Part shown: positions 35,438 to 43,448 of the stretch, in pieces | How the letters are laid out: each line of letters opens with the position of its first letter | Numbering within the stretch: the first letter of the stretch is position 1 | Assembly (NCBI GenBank): GCA_047610385.1 | Contig: JBLGAC010000011.1 | Location: 1-64,000, forward strand | DNA length: 64,000 bases | Direction of reading: 5' to 3' | DNA from: JBOCEF01 sp047610385 | GTDB lineage: Bacteria > Pseudomonadota > Alphaproteobacteria > Rhodobacterales > Rhodobacteraceae | Program-made: the position numbers and the translations under genes | The notes under the pieces: generated by a model | The model's database searches: none | What the model was told of the DNA's origin: nothing | What the model saw: the letters and a program-made list of their open reading frames with translations, nothing else

Positions 35438-36186
35438 CTTTTGCCCAATAGGCTGACAGGCGTGCCTCGGGTCGATGGCTGGCGGGTCATCAGCGGGACC
35501 CTCCATGTCATCCGCAACGGGTTGATGTGGCGCGATGCCCCCATCGCTTACAATCCGCATAAGACTTTCTACAACCGCTTTGAGCGCTAGAGCCGAGCGG
35601 GCGGGTTCGATCGAATATCCGCAACGCTGGCCGCCGAGAGCGCGGCAACCGACACAGTGATGATCTCCTCTCGTCGAGTGCTGTTCAAATAAATTTCCGG
35701 GCAATGGACGCGATCCACCTCAAAGCGCACCGCACCGCGGCGAGCCTGATTAAAAAGGGCTGTTACCAGCCGCATTGGACCCACCAAAGGCAGCCAGAAC
35801 TCCAAGCTGCACGCGGGTTGCGACACGGACGGCAAGCCATTGATATTGCGAACCACTGAGGGCCAGATCAGCGATTATTGCGGTGCCCCGACCGTCTTCC
35901 CCGCGCTGCCGGACGCTGAAATCCTGATCGCCGACAAGTGCGTCGAGGCGCGACTGGCTCCGTCAGGCCCTGGCTGATCTGGACATCATCCCCTGCATTC
36001 CTGAGCGCAAAAAATGCAAAGCCCTGGCCATCTACGCCGCCAAAATCTACAGACAGCGCAAGCTGATTGGGCGCATGTTCGGCAGGTTCAAGGACTAACG
36101 CAGGGTCGCAACCCGATATGACCGATGCGCACACACGTTCACCAGCGTGATCTGCATCGCTGCAAACGTCATATTTTGTTTATGAG
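35438..36186 (+). pseudogene. IS5-family transposase relic (copy 2)
   Basis: The relic begins at the base after the IS3 element with LLPNRLTGVPRVDGWRVISG and GLMWRDAPIAYNPHKTFYNR. It continues through broken frames: DAIHLKAHRTAASLIKKG, GSQNSKLHAGCDTDGKPLI, ILIADK, KIYRQRKLIGRMFGRFKD-like pieces and a remnant of the ICIAATVIFWL end. Stops, frameshifts and a 41-bp insert inactivate it. Catalytic Asp of ADRGYD is changed. Only the part from LLPN onward survives; what preceded it was removed or displaced by the IS3. Confidence 0.82.
35666..35706 (-). repeat. Short palindromic insert, copy E (in the IS5 relic, inverted)
   Basis: The insert is 41 bp. On the minus strand it begins CATTGCCCGGAAA (preceded by C) and ends TCGACGAGAGGA, matching the ends of copies B and C. 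Removing it joins codons for TVMI in frame to DAIHLKAHRT, which are contiguous in IS5 transposases. The host is a different insertion-sequence family from that of copies A-D. Confidence 0.72.
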
Positions 36187-37005
36187 TCATGAGCCGAACC
36201 AAGCACAGCTACCCCTAGACCTACTGTCAAGTTTGAACGAGTAAATCGTGCGATCAAGTAGATCATTGGAGAAATTTATTAATAATAACTATTCGATCAT
36301 TATAGAGTGATTCTCGTAGATTTATTGGCATATTACTCATTTGCCTAAAGGCTGAAGGCCCCAATTAGCCTCACGCCCTACGAATACGTCTGCGAGATAT
36401 CGACATCAGAACCGGGACGATTCACCCTCAACCCTATCCACAAGGCTCAGTGTGTGCCCCAGCACCTTTGCCACCGTCTCACGGTTGACCCAAAACGAAG
36501 CGCTGCCGCCTGCTTGCTCAAACCATCCCGAAACCATCGCAAACGGAACCCGTGGGCACAGATCATCTACGAAGGTCTTCCCGCCTCCCACTTGGTTGCG
36601 CGGGAAAATGACTCACAGTTGGCGCGGTTTTATCTCGCTCGCCTTGGGCAATATCTGGCGTTTGTGTGGTGGAGAATTGTGGTGGAATTCTCAACGGTGA
36701 CTGCGGTCAACTGCCGAGATGTCAGTGGGACGCGGTGTATTTCGCCACATAGTGGCTATGGACATGCAAGAACAACAGCCTGACATCCCTCTCATGGTTC
36801 GTGGGGAAGCTATTGTTGGGATTCGGGATTTTAGTGAAAGGATCATTGTGGATGAATATATTTATTACTTTGATTAAAGGTAGAGTGACGCATCTATTTA
36901 TTGTAAGCTGTTCTGTGGAAAAAAGGTGCAAATTAAAAAAGTCGAATTTTAACGGCAGCCCCTTTTTGTGAAAAGGCGCAACTCGGATTGTGTGGCGCAA
37001 TGAAT
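36187..37005. other. Region without a supportable gene
   Basis: AT-rich stretches (about 36240-36345 and 36800-36960) flank a GC-balanced middle with short overlapping frames on both strands (36406-36591 minus; 36454-36783 plus). None has a recognised motif or ribosome site. It is probably decayed accessory DNA marking the edge of the IS-rich zone before the conserved ribosomal operon. Confidence 0.55.
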
Positions 37006-37031
37006 AAGGCCGCACCCGGGGGCGCGGCCTT
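37006..37031 (-). terminator. Terminator after the rpsF-rpsR-rplI operon
   Basis: AAGGCCGC and GCGGCCTT form an 8-bp GC-rich stem with a 10-nt CG-rich loop, 31 bp beyond the rplI stop. The minus-strand side continues TTATTCATT; on the plus strand TTTCGTTTTT follows, so it may act in both directions. Confidence 0.65.
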
Positions 37032-37061
37032 TCGTTTTTCAACCCGTTGGGCGGCTTTGCG

Positions 37062-37703
37062 TCAGACGCGCGGCTGCTCGTCGGCCTGGGTGTCACTGTC
37101 TTCGATCGGGCCTTCGTCGGCCGATTCGATGACGTCGTCTTCGTTGGCCGCGGCACCCATATCGTCGAACAGTTCGGCGATGTCGAAGTCGGCTTCGGCG
37201 TCTTCTTCCGCCCGCAGGTCCTGGATGGACTTGCCGGTGGACTGAAGCTCAGCCTCGTCGACCGAACGCGCGACGTTGAGCGTCACGGTTGCGGTGACTT
37301 CGGGGTGCAGCGTGATCGTGACATCGTGAAGGCCCAGCTCTTTGATGGGCTTGTTCATGACGACCTGACCGCGGCCCACAGTAAAGCCGCCCGCAGTCGC
37401 GGAGTCGGCGACGTCGCGGGTGGTAACCGAGCCGTAGAGCGCGCCCGAGTCGGAGGCCGACCGGATCACGATGTAGGACGTGCCGTTGAGCTTGTTGGCG
37501 ACGGCCTGAGCCTCACCCTTCAGCTCAAGGTTGCGGGTTTCGAGCTGCGCGCGCTCAGCTTCGAACCGGGCCAGATTGGCCTTGGTGGCGCGAAGTGCTT
37601 TGTTCTGCGGCAGCAGGAAGTTGCGTGCGAAGCCGGGCTTGACGGAGACAACGTCACCCATCTGACCAAGCTTTTCGACACGCTCGAGGAGAACGACTTG
37701 CAT
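37062..37703 (-). CDS. rplI: 50S ribosomal protein L9
   Basis: The 213-aa protein starts MQVVLLERVEKLGQMGDVVSVK with the L9 N-domain motif PGFARNFLLPQNKA, the long connecting helix (ANLARFEAERAQLETRNLEL) and the C-domain (GALYGSVTTRDVA, VTITLHPEV). The C-terminus has an acidic extension of about 55 residues beyond the usual 150, a feature of Rhodobacterales L9. A GGAG site precedes the ATG. It is third in the rpsF-rpsR-rplI operon, 11 bp after rpsR. Confidence 0.97.
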   Translation of the reverse strand: MQVVLLERVEKLGQMGDVVSVKPGFARNFLLPQNKALRATKANLARFEAERAQLETRNLELKGEAQAVANKLNGTSYIVIRSASDSGALYGSVTTRDVADSATAGGFTVGRGQVVMNKPIKELGLHDVTITLHPEVTATVTLNVARSVDEAELQSTGKSIQDLRAEEDAEADFDIAELFDDMGAAANEDDVIESADEGPIEDSDTQADEQPRV

Positions 37704-37714
37704 GATTATTCTCC

Positions 37715-37942
37715 TTACTTCACGGCATAGGGAAGAAGGGCGAGGAAACGGGCACGCTTGATGGCGCGCGCGAGTTCACGCTGCTTCTTCGCCGAGACGG
37801 CGGTGATGCGGCTGGGCACGATCTTGCCGCGCTCAGACACATAGCGCTGAAGCAGCTTCACGTCCTTGTAGTCGATCTTCGGCGCGCTGTCGCCGGAGAA
37901 CGGGCAGGTCTTGCGCCGACGGAAAAACGGTTTGCGGGACAT
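37715..37942 (-). CDS. rpsR: 30S ribosomal protein S18
   Basis: The 75-aa protein matches S18 at family length: RKPFFRRRKTCPFSG at the N-terminus, IDYKDVKLLQRYVSERGKI and a basic end (KKQRELARAIKRARFLALL). It retains a single Cys (KTCPF). It lies between rpsF and rplI, the normal order, and binds the platform of the small subunit next to S6. Confidence 0.98.
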   Translation of the reverse strand: MSRKPFFRRRKTCPFSGDSAPKIDYKDVKLLQRYVSERGKIVPSRITAVSAKKQRELARAIKRARFLALLPYAVK

Positions 37943-37968
37943 TGTTCAACCCTTCCTTTTTCGCCGGA

Positions 37969-38439
37969 TCAATCGCGACGCGGGGGACGGGGCGCGCGAT
38001 CGCGATCCCCACCACGGTCGCCGCGGTCACCACGATCGGGGCGATCACCACGGTCGGGACGATCACCACGATCGGGACGATCACCACGTCCGCCGCGGCC
38101 GCGATCGTCGCGCGACTGCTTGGCAAGCACGACGGCCGAGGGGCCATCTTCGTGCTCGTCAACTTTTACGGTCATCACGCGCATGACGTCGTCATGCAGG
38201 CGCATCAGACGCTCCATCTCCTGCACGGCGGCGGAGGGCGCGTCGGAGCGCAGGAACGAGTAGTGCCCCTTGCGATTCTTGTTGATCTTGTAGGCCATGG
38301 TGCGAAGGCCCCAGTACTCGGAGCCGGACACGTCGCCGCCATTGTCCTTGAGGATCTGGCCGAAGTGCTCAATGAGCCCTTCTGCCTGCGCGTTGGAAAG
38401 ATCCTGGCGCGCGATGAAGACATGCTCGTACAGAGCCAT
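37969..38439 (-). CDS. rpsF: 30S ribosomal protein S6 with extended Arg/Asp/Gly-rich tail
   Basis: The 156-aa protein from ATG 38439 starts MALYEHVFIARQDLSNAQAE with the S6 fold (GLRTMAYKINKNRKGHYSFL, VMRVMTVKVDEH). After about residue 110 it carries a tail made of GDRPDR units and RDRAPRPPRRD, about 45 residues, making it longer than E. coli S6 (131-135 aa), whose tail is instead a glutamate tract modified by RimK. The tail is encoded by an 18-bp tandem repeat. It is the first gene of the operon. A longer frame extends upstream but is antisense to fabD. Confidence 0.95.
   Translation of the reverse strand: MALYEHVFIARQDLSNAQAEGLIEHFGQILKDNGGDVSGSEYWGLRTMAYKINKNRKGHYSFLRSDAPSAAVQEMERLMRLHDDVMRVMTVKVDEHEDGPSAVVLAKQSRDDRGRGGRGDRPDRGDRPDRGDRPDRGDRGDRGGDRDRAPRPPRRD
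38010..38090 (-). repeat. 18-bp tandem repeat encoding the S6 tail
   Basis: About four units close to 'gatcaccacgatcgggac' (plus strand) run head to tail inside rpsF and encode repeated GDRPDR. The unit is in phase with the codons, so copy number can change without a frameshift. Confidence 0.8.
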
Positions 38440-38659
38440 GCTTGTCCATCCTGTCTTGCGAGGCTTCAAAATGCGGGGCGCGCAAAGGCGGCTTCCGAGC
38501 CGCATACGAGGGGCGTCGCGTGTCAAAAGGTGTTCGGAAGCCCGCGGGGTATGGCCCAAAGCGCGGCGATTGACAAGGGTTGCGGGTTCATGGGGCTGTT
38601 GAACCCCCGCAAAGGTGTGTTTAAGGCTCGGCGCATCAGAATTTTCGAAAGGAATGGCC

Positions 38660-39598
38660 ATGCGCGCCTTCGTGTTTCCGGGCCAGGGCGCCCAAGCGGT
38701 CGGAATGGGCAAGGACCTGGCTGACGCGTATCCCGCGGCGGCCGAGGTGTTTGCCCGCGTCGACGAGGCGCTGGGGCAGAAGCTGTCGGACCTGATCTGG
38801 GGCGGCCCGATCGAGGAGCTGACCCTGACCGCCAATGCGCAGCCCGCGCTGATGGCGACGTCGATGGCGGCGATGGCGGCGCTGAAGTCCGAAGGGGTGG
38901 AGGTGTCAGCCGCCTCATTCGTCGCTGGGCATTCGCTGGGGGAATATTCCGCGCTGTGCGCCGCGGGGGCGTTGTCGCTGGAAGACGCCGCGCGGTTGTT
39001 GCGGCTGCGCGGACAGGCGATGCAGGCCGCGGTGCCGGTCGGCGTCGGGGCCATGGCCGCAATTCTGGGCCTGTCGCTTGCGCAGGTGCGCGAGGTGGCC
39101 GAGGAGGCCGCCGAGGGCGAGGTCTGTCAGGCCGCCAACGACAACGATCCCGCGCAGGTGGTGGTGTCCGGCGCTTTGGCCGCGGTCGAACGGGCCTGTG
39201 TGATCGCCAAGCAAAAGGGTGCCAAGCGCGCGCTGATGCTGCCGGTGAGCGCGCCGTTCCATTGCGCGCTGATGCAACCCGCCGCCGATGCGATGCGGGG
39301 CGCGCTGACCGGCGCGGCGCTGCTGGCACCAATTGTTCCCGTGGTCGCCAATGTGCGCGCCGAGGCGGTGACAGACCCCGAAGTGATCCGCCAACTGCTG
39401 ATTGAGCAGGTCACCGGCGTCGTGCGCTGGCGCGAAAGCGTGATGTGGATGGCCGCCCAAGGTGTGACTGAAGCCTGGGAAATCGGTGCCGGCAAGGCGC
39501 TGTCGGGCATGATCAAGCGCATCGACAAGTCGGTGGCGACTGTGGCGGTAAGCTCTGCCGAGGATGTGAAAAAGGCGGCCGAAGCCGCGAAAGGGTGA
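38660..39598 (+). CDS. fabD: Malonyl-CoA:ACP transacylase
   Basis: The 312-aa enzyme loads malonyl groups onto ACP for fatty-acid synthesis. It has PGQGAQAVGMG at the N-terminus, the nucleophile Ser92 in GHSLGEYSA, catalytic His201 in APFHCALM and the oxyanion Gln in the first motif. ATG 38660 is preferred because GAAAGG lies about 8 nt upstream; two in-frame ATG codons lie just before it. It is divergent from rpsF and 4 bp upstream of fabG. Confidence 0.96.
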   Translation: MRAFVFPGQGAQAVGMGKDLADAYPAAAEVFARVDEALGQKLSDLIWGGPIEELTLTANAQPALMATSMAAMAALKSEGVEVSAASFVAGHSLGEYSALCAAGALSLEDAARLLRLRGQAMQAAVPVGVGAMAAILGLSLAQVREVAEEAAEGEVCQAANDNDPAQVVVSGALAAVERACVIAKQKGAKRALMLPVSAPFHCALMQPAADAMRGALTGAALLAPIVPVVANVRAEAVTDPEVIRQLLIEQVTGVVRWRESVMWMAAQGVTEAWEIGAGKALSGMIKRIDKSVATVAVSSAEDVKKAAEAAKG

Positions 39599-39602
39599 AG
39601 AT

Positions 39603-40340
39603 ATGTTTGATCTGACAGGCAAGACGGCGCTGGTCACCGGTGCTTCGGGCGGCATTGGCGGCGCGATCGCCGCGGCGCTGCACGCCCAAGGTGCGACCGT
39701 GGCGCTGAGCGGCACGCGCACTGGGCCGCTGGAGGAGCTGGCGGCAAAGCTGGGGGAGCGCGCACATGTGCTGCCGTGCAACTTGTCCGACCTAGCGGCC
39801 GTTGACGTGCTGCCCAAACAGGCCGTGGAGGTTATGGGGTCGCTCAGCATCCTAGTGAACAATGCCGGGCTGACGCGCGACAACCTCGCGATGCGGATGT
39901 CGGCGGACGAATGGGATCAGGTCATTGCGGTGAACCTGACCGCAAGCTTCCGGCTGGCCAAGGCATGCCTGCGCGGCATGATGAAGGCGCGCTGGGGGCG
40001 GATCGTGGGGATTACCTCTATCGTTGGGGTCACGGGCAATCCAGGGCAGGCCAATTATGCCGCGTCGAAAGCCGGGATGATCGGGTTTTCAAAATCGCTG
40101 GCCGCTGAGGTCGCAAGCCGCGGCATCACCGTCAACTGCGTTGCGCCCGGGTTCATCACCACCCCAATGACCGAGGCGCTGACCGACGCGCAGAAGGAAA
40201 AGCTGATGGCGGGCATTCCCGCGGGCCGCATGGGCGACGCCCACGAGATTGCGGCGGCTGTCACCTATCTTTCTTCGCCTGAAGCGGCATATGTGACAGG
40301 TCAGACCTTGCACGTGAACGGCGGCATGGCGATGATCTGA
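39603..40340 (+). CDS. fabG: 3-oxoacyl-ACP reductase
   Basis: The 245-aa short-chain dehydrogenase has TGASGGIGGAIA for NADPH binding, NNAGLTRDN, and the catalytic tetrad Asn111 region, Ser139 (GITSIVG), Tyr152 and Lys156 (YAASKAG). The TRDN-x-AMRM segment is specific to FabG. It reduces the beta-ketoacyl-ACP made by FabF. It directly follows fabD and is followed by a 223-bp gap with the acpP promoter. Confidence 0.97.
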   Translation: MFDLTGKTALVTGASGGIGGAIAAALHAQGATVALSGTRTGPLEELAAKLGERAHVLPCNLSDLAAVDVLPKQAVEVMGSLSILVNNAGLTRDNLAMRMSADEWDQVIAVNLTASFRLAKACLRGMMKARWGRIVGITSIVGVTGNPGQANYAASKAGMIGFSKSLAAEVASRGITVNCVAPGFITTPMTEALTDAQKEKLMAGIPAGRMGDAHEIAAAVTYLSSPEAAYVTGQTLHVNGGMAMI

Positions 40341-40384
40341 CATGAGGGCTTTCGCGCCTCGCCGCTGCTTGGATGCGAAAGCGC

Positions 40385-40412
40385 TTGCCACTTTTGGCCC
40401 GTGTGCTATAGG
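40385..40412 (+). promoter_or_regulatory. Candidate acpP promoter
   Basis: TTGCCA (40385) and TATAGG (40407) are separated by 16 bp, about 150 bp before the acpP ATG. The leader then contains a 6-bp hairpin (CCGCCC-CTTTA-GGGCGG). A separate strong promoter for acpP is common, since ACP is highly abundant. Confidence 0.45.
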
Positions 40413-40563
40413 CGCGGCCAAGACAAGCCGCCCCTTTAGGGCGGAATTAACGGATCGCAGGCGGATGCGGCGTTCGGCAGACCTAACAGGAATGCCGAGC
40501 GGCGTGGCGCTGGATTGACCGAGCCCCCGGATCACACGGGGCGGAACGATGAGGACGCTGGAA

Positions 40564-40803
40564 ATGAGCGATATCGCCGAGCGCGTGAAGAAGATTGTCG
40601 TCGAGCACCTGAGCGTGGAAGAGGACAAAGTCACCGAAAGCGCCAGCTTCATCGACGATCTGGGCGCTGACTCGCTCGATACCGTCGAGCTGGTTATGGC
40701 GTTCGAAGAAGAATTCGGCATCGAAATCCCCGATGACGCCGCCGAGAGCATCCAGAGCTTCGGCGATGCGGTGAAGTTCATCACCGAGAACACCGAGGCC
40801 TGA
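40564..40803 (+). CDS. acpP: Acyl carrier protein
   Basis: The 79-aa acidic protein has the phosphopantetheine attachment site Ser37 in DDLGADSLDTVELVMA and the typical helix III end (AAESIQSFGDAVKFI). The ATG at 40564 gives the normal ACP length; a frame starting 5 codons earlier also exists. It carries the growing acyl chain between the Fab enzymes encoded around it. Confidence 0.98.
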   Translation: MSDIAERVKKIVVEHLSVEEDKVTESASFIDDLGADSLDTVELVMAFEEEFGIEIPDDAAESIQSFGDAVKFITENTEA

Positions 40804-40808
40804 TCGCC

Positions 40809-40878
40809 GCGGGATCGCATTGATCCCGCCGACGCGCCTGATGATGGAACGGCGCCCCACGGGGCGCCGTTCGCGTTT
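40809..40878 (+). terminator. Double hairpin terminator after acpP
   Basis: A first stem GCGGGATC / GATCCCGC (about 40809-40830) is followed by a very strong 12-bp stem GAACGGCGCCCC / GGGGCGCCGTTC (40847-40872) and CGTTTTG. It lies directly downstream of acpP and upstream of fabF, so acpP can be made at a higher level than fabF. Confidence 0.8.
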
Positions 40879-40974
40879 TGGGGTGCATGCTTGTCATTGC
40901 CGGGGGTGGCCGATAATGTCATTTTCGTCTGGCCATGCCGGAAATTTATCGAAGCCAAAGACGAGGTTGCGCAC

Positions 40975-42234
40975 GTGAGACGGGTCGTCATCACCGGAAT
41001 GGGTCTGCTGACCCCGCTGGCCTGCGGCGTCGAAGAGACATGGTCGCGATTGATCGCGGGCAAGTCCGGCGCGGGGAAAATCAAGCATTTCGATGCCTCG
41101 CATCTTGGCTGCCATATTGGCTGCGAAATTCCCATTGGCGATGGGACCGACGGGACCTGGAACCCGGACGACTGGGTGTCCGCCAAGGACCGCCGCAAGA
41201 CCGACCGGTTCATCACATACGCCATAACCGCCGCCACCATGGCCGTTGAGGACAGTGGCTGGATGCCTGAGGACGATGAGGGGCGCGAGCGCACCGGCGT
41301 TCTGATCGGATCGGGTATTGGTGGGGTCGCGAGCATCGCTGAGACCGCGCTGATCCTGCGCGACAAGGGCCCGCGCCGCGTGTCGCCGTTCTTCATCCCC
41401 GGTGCGCTGATCAACCTGTGCTCTGGCCATGTCAGCATCAAATACGGCTTCAAGGGCCCGAACCATTCAGTGGTGACCGCCTGCGCCACCGGCACCCACG
41501 CCATTGGCGACGCGGCGCGGATGATCATTTTTGGCGACGCGGATGTGATGGTCGCTGGCGGTGCGGAAAGCCCGATCAGCGAGATCGGCGTCGCCGGTTT
41601 CGTGGCTTGCAAGGCGCTGGCGTGCAGTTTTAACGACACGCCTGAGAAAGCCTCACGCCCCTATGACAAGGGCCGCGACGGGTTCGTTATGGGCGAAGGT
41701 GCGGGGATCGTGGTGCTTGAGGAATATGAGCACGCCAAGGCCCGCGGCGCGAAGATCTACGCCGAAGTCATCGGGTATGGCATGTCGGGTGACGCGTATC
41801 ACATCACCGCGCCGGCCCCGGAAGGCGACGGCGGGTATCGGGCGATGAAGGCGGCGTTGAAGAATGCCGGGATCACGGCCGATCAGATCGACTATGTGAA
41901 CGCGCACGGCACCTCAACTATGGGTGATGGGCTGGAGCTGCAGGCGGTCGAAAAGCTTCTTGGAGACGCGGTTGAGACGGCGACGATGTCGTCGACCAAG
42001 TCCTCGATCGGGCATCTTCTGGGGGCCGCGGGCGCGGTGGAGGCGATCTTCTGCGTGCTGGCGATCCGCGATCAAGTGGCACCGCCGACGCTGAACCTTG
42101 ATGATCCGTCGGTGGAGACCCGGTTGGATCTTGCGCCGCACAAAGCGGTGAAACGCAAGATCGACGTGGCGCTGTCGAATTCCTTCGGGTTCGGGGGCAC
42201 CAACGCCTCGCTGATCCTGCGCAAGGTCGGCTGA
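40975..42234 (+). CDS. fabF: 3-oxoacyl-ACP synthase II
   Basis: The protein is 419 aa from GTG 40975, with an AGACGAGG site 8 nt upstream; this start gives the family N-terminus MRRVVITGMGLLTPL. The Cys-His-His triad is Cys170 (VTACATGTH), His311 (NAHGTSTMGDG) and His347 (SIGHLLGAAG). It elongates acyl-ACP by condensing malonyl-ACP. It follows the acpP terminator and precedes mltG by 10 bp, the usual alphaproteobacterial order. Confidence 0.96.
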   Translation: MRRVVITGMGLLTPLACGVEETWSRLIAGKSGAGKIKHFDASHLGCHIGCEIPIGDGTDGTWNPDDWVSAKDRRKTDRFITYAITAATMAVEDSGWMPEDDEGRERTGVLIGSGIGGVASIAETALILRDKGPRRVSPFFIPGALINLCSGHVSIKYGFKGPNHSVVTACATGTHAIGDAARMIIFGDADVMVAGGAESPISEIGVAGFVACKALACSFNDTPEKASRPYDKGRDGFVMGEGAGIVVLEEYEHAKARGAKIYAEVIGYGMSGDAYHITAPAPEGDGGYRAMKAALKNAGITADQIDYVNAHGTSTMGDGLELQAVEKLLGDAVETATMSSTKSSIGHLLGAAGAVEAIFCVLAIRDQVAPPTLNLDDPSVETRLDLAPHKAVKRKIDVALSNSFGFGGTNASLILRKVG

Positions 42235-42244
42235 GGTCAAAAAC

Positions 42245-43231
42245 ATGCGTCATCTGGCGGCGAACGCGCTGACGGTCCTGATCGTGCTTGGCATCTGCAT
42301 CGCCGGGGCGATTGCGTGGGGCGTGAGCGTTTATCGTGCGCCGGGGCCGCATGGGGACGACCGCATGGTCATGATCCCGCGCGGTGCCGGGGTTGCGACC
42401 ATCACGGAAGCGCTGAGCGAGGCGGGGGTGATCGGTGATCCGATGATTTTCCGCCTTGGCGTGCGGTATTCGGGGCAGGGGCCGTCGATGAAATTCGGCG
42501 AGTACAGTGTGCCCTCTGGTGCCTCGATGCAGGACGTCGCGTCGCTGCTCGTGTCGGGGCGCACGGTGCAGCACCCACTGACCGTGCCTGAGGGCTGGAC
42601 GGTCTGGCAGGTCGCGCAGGCAGTCACAGGCATGGATGTGCTGGAGGGCGAGATCGAAAGCCTGCCGACCGAAGGCATGATCGCGCCGGATACTTATAAC
42701 GTGCAGCGTGGGCAGAGCCGTCAGGAGGTCATCGACCGCATGGTGGCCGTGCAGGCGCGCATTCTGAACGTGGCGTGGGAGAATCGTGCGCCGGACCTGC
42801 CCTTCGATACGAAGGAGGAGGCGCTGGTGCTTGCCTCGATCATCGAGAAAGAAACTGCGGTGGTGGGTGAGCGTCCGACCATTGGCGGCGTGTTCGTGAA
42901 CCGGCTGCGCAAGGGCATGCGCCTGCAGACCGATCCGACGGTGATTTACGGCATCACCAAGGGTGAGGGCGTGCTGGGACGCGGTCTACGGCGGTCAGAG
43001 CTGGATCGTCGGACGGCGTGGAACACCTATCAGATTGACGGATTGCCGCCGACGCCCATCGCCAACCCCGGCAAGGCGGCGATCGCGGCGGCCGTTATGC
43101 CGGCGGCAACTGATGCGCTGTATTTTGTGGCGGATGGCACCGGAGGCCATGCGTTCGCGACCTCGTTGGCGGAGCACAACCGCAACGTCGCCGCGTGGCG
43201 CAAGATTGAGCGCGCAAGGCAGGCAGAATAA
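42245..43231 (+). CDS. mltG: Endolytic murein transglycosylase MltG
   Basis: The 328-aa protein has one N-terminal membrane helix (ALTVLIVLGICIAGAIAWGV), a LysM-like region (VTIPRGAGVATI-type) and the YceG catalytic domain with Glu201 in LASIIEKETAV, followed by GGVFVNRLRKGMRLQTDPTVIYG. It cleaves nascent glycan strands at the membrane. It is the last housekeeping gene before the GTA cluster, whose promoter lies 52 bp after its stop. Confidence 0.95.
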   Translation: MRHLAANALTVLIVLGICIAGAIAWGVSVYRAPGPHGDDRMVMIPRGAGVATITEALSEAGVIGDPMIFRLGVRYSGQGPSMKFGEYSVPSGASMQDVASLLVSGRTVQHPLTVPEGWTVWQVAQAVTGMDVLEGEIESLPTEGMIAPDTYNVQRGQSRQEVIDRMVAVQARILNVAWENRAPDLPFDTKEEALVLASIIEKETAVVGERPTIGGVFVNRLRKGMRLQTDPTVIYGITKGEGVLGRGLRRSELDRRTAWNTYQIDGLPPTPIANPGKAAIAAAVMPAATDALYFVADGTGGHAFATSLAEHNRNVAAWRKIERARQAE

Positions 43232-43282
43232 GGCTTTCGAGGGGGTGGCGCGCTGGACTTTACGCAACCTTGAAGAAAGTCG

Positions 43283-43311
43283 TTGACTTCTGGGACGCTC
43301 CTGAGTATACC
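43283..43311 (+). promoter_or_regulatory. Promoter of the gene transfer agent cluster
   Basis: TTGACT and TATACC are separated by exactly 17 bp, a good sigma-70-type promoter in the mltG-GTA gap. It would start transcription near 43318, about 130 bp before the first GTA gene. GTA clusters are known to be controlled by GafA and CtrA; no binding site for either was identified here. Confidence 0.65.
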
Positions 43312-43350
43312 TACGTCCAAGATGCAGGAATTGGGCGCTAAGGCGTTCAA

Positions 43351-43389
43351 GCAATCGGCCCCGAGGCGCAAGCCTGCGGGGCCGATTGC
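43351..43389 (+). promoter_or_regulatory. Strong hairpin in the GTA leader RNA
   Basis: GCAATCGGCCCCG and CGGGGCCGATTGC form a perfect 13-bp stem, and AGGC/GCCT extends it inside to a GCAA tetraloop. It lies downstream of the predicted promoter and 59 bp before the first gene. No T-run follows, so it looks more like a leader control or stability element than a simple terminator. Confidence 0.6.
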
Positions 43390-43448
43390 GTTCTGGCACG
43401 GTGCGCAGCAGCGCCGGGCCAACCTGCCGGGCAATGGCGGATATGCAC

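Noticed and set aside
36406..36591. Minus-strand frame with a VAKVLGH segment reminiscent of tyrosine recombinases
   Set aside because: The following residues do not give the catalytic Arg-Tyr pattern and the frame is only 61 codons.
38010..38090. CRISPR-like direct repeats
   Set aside because: The repeats are tandem without unique spacers, in phase with codons of rpsF and encode GDRPDR units.
40089..41639. 516-codon open frame on the minus strand opposite fabG/fabF
   Set aside because: It is antisense to fabF with its full catalytic triad; low-complexity Ser/Ala-rich translation and no domain.
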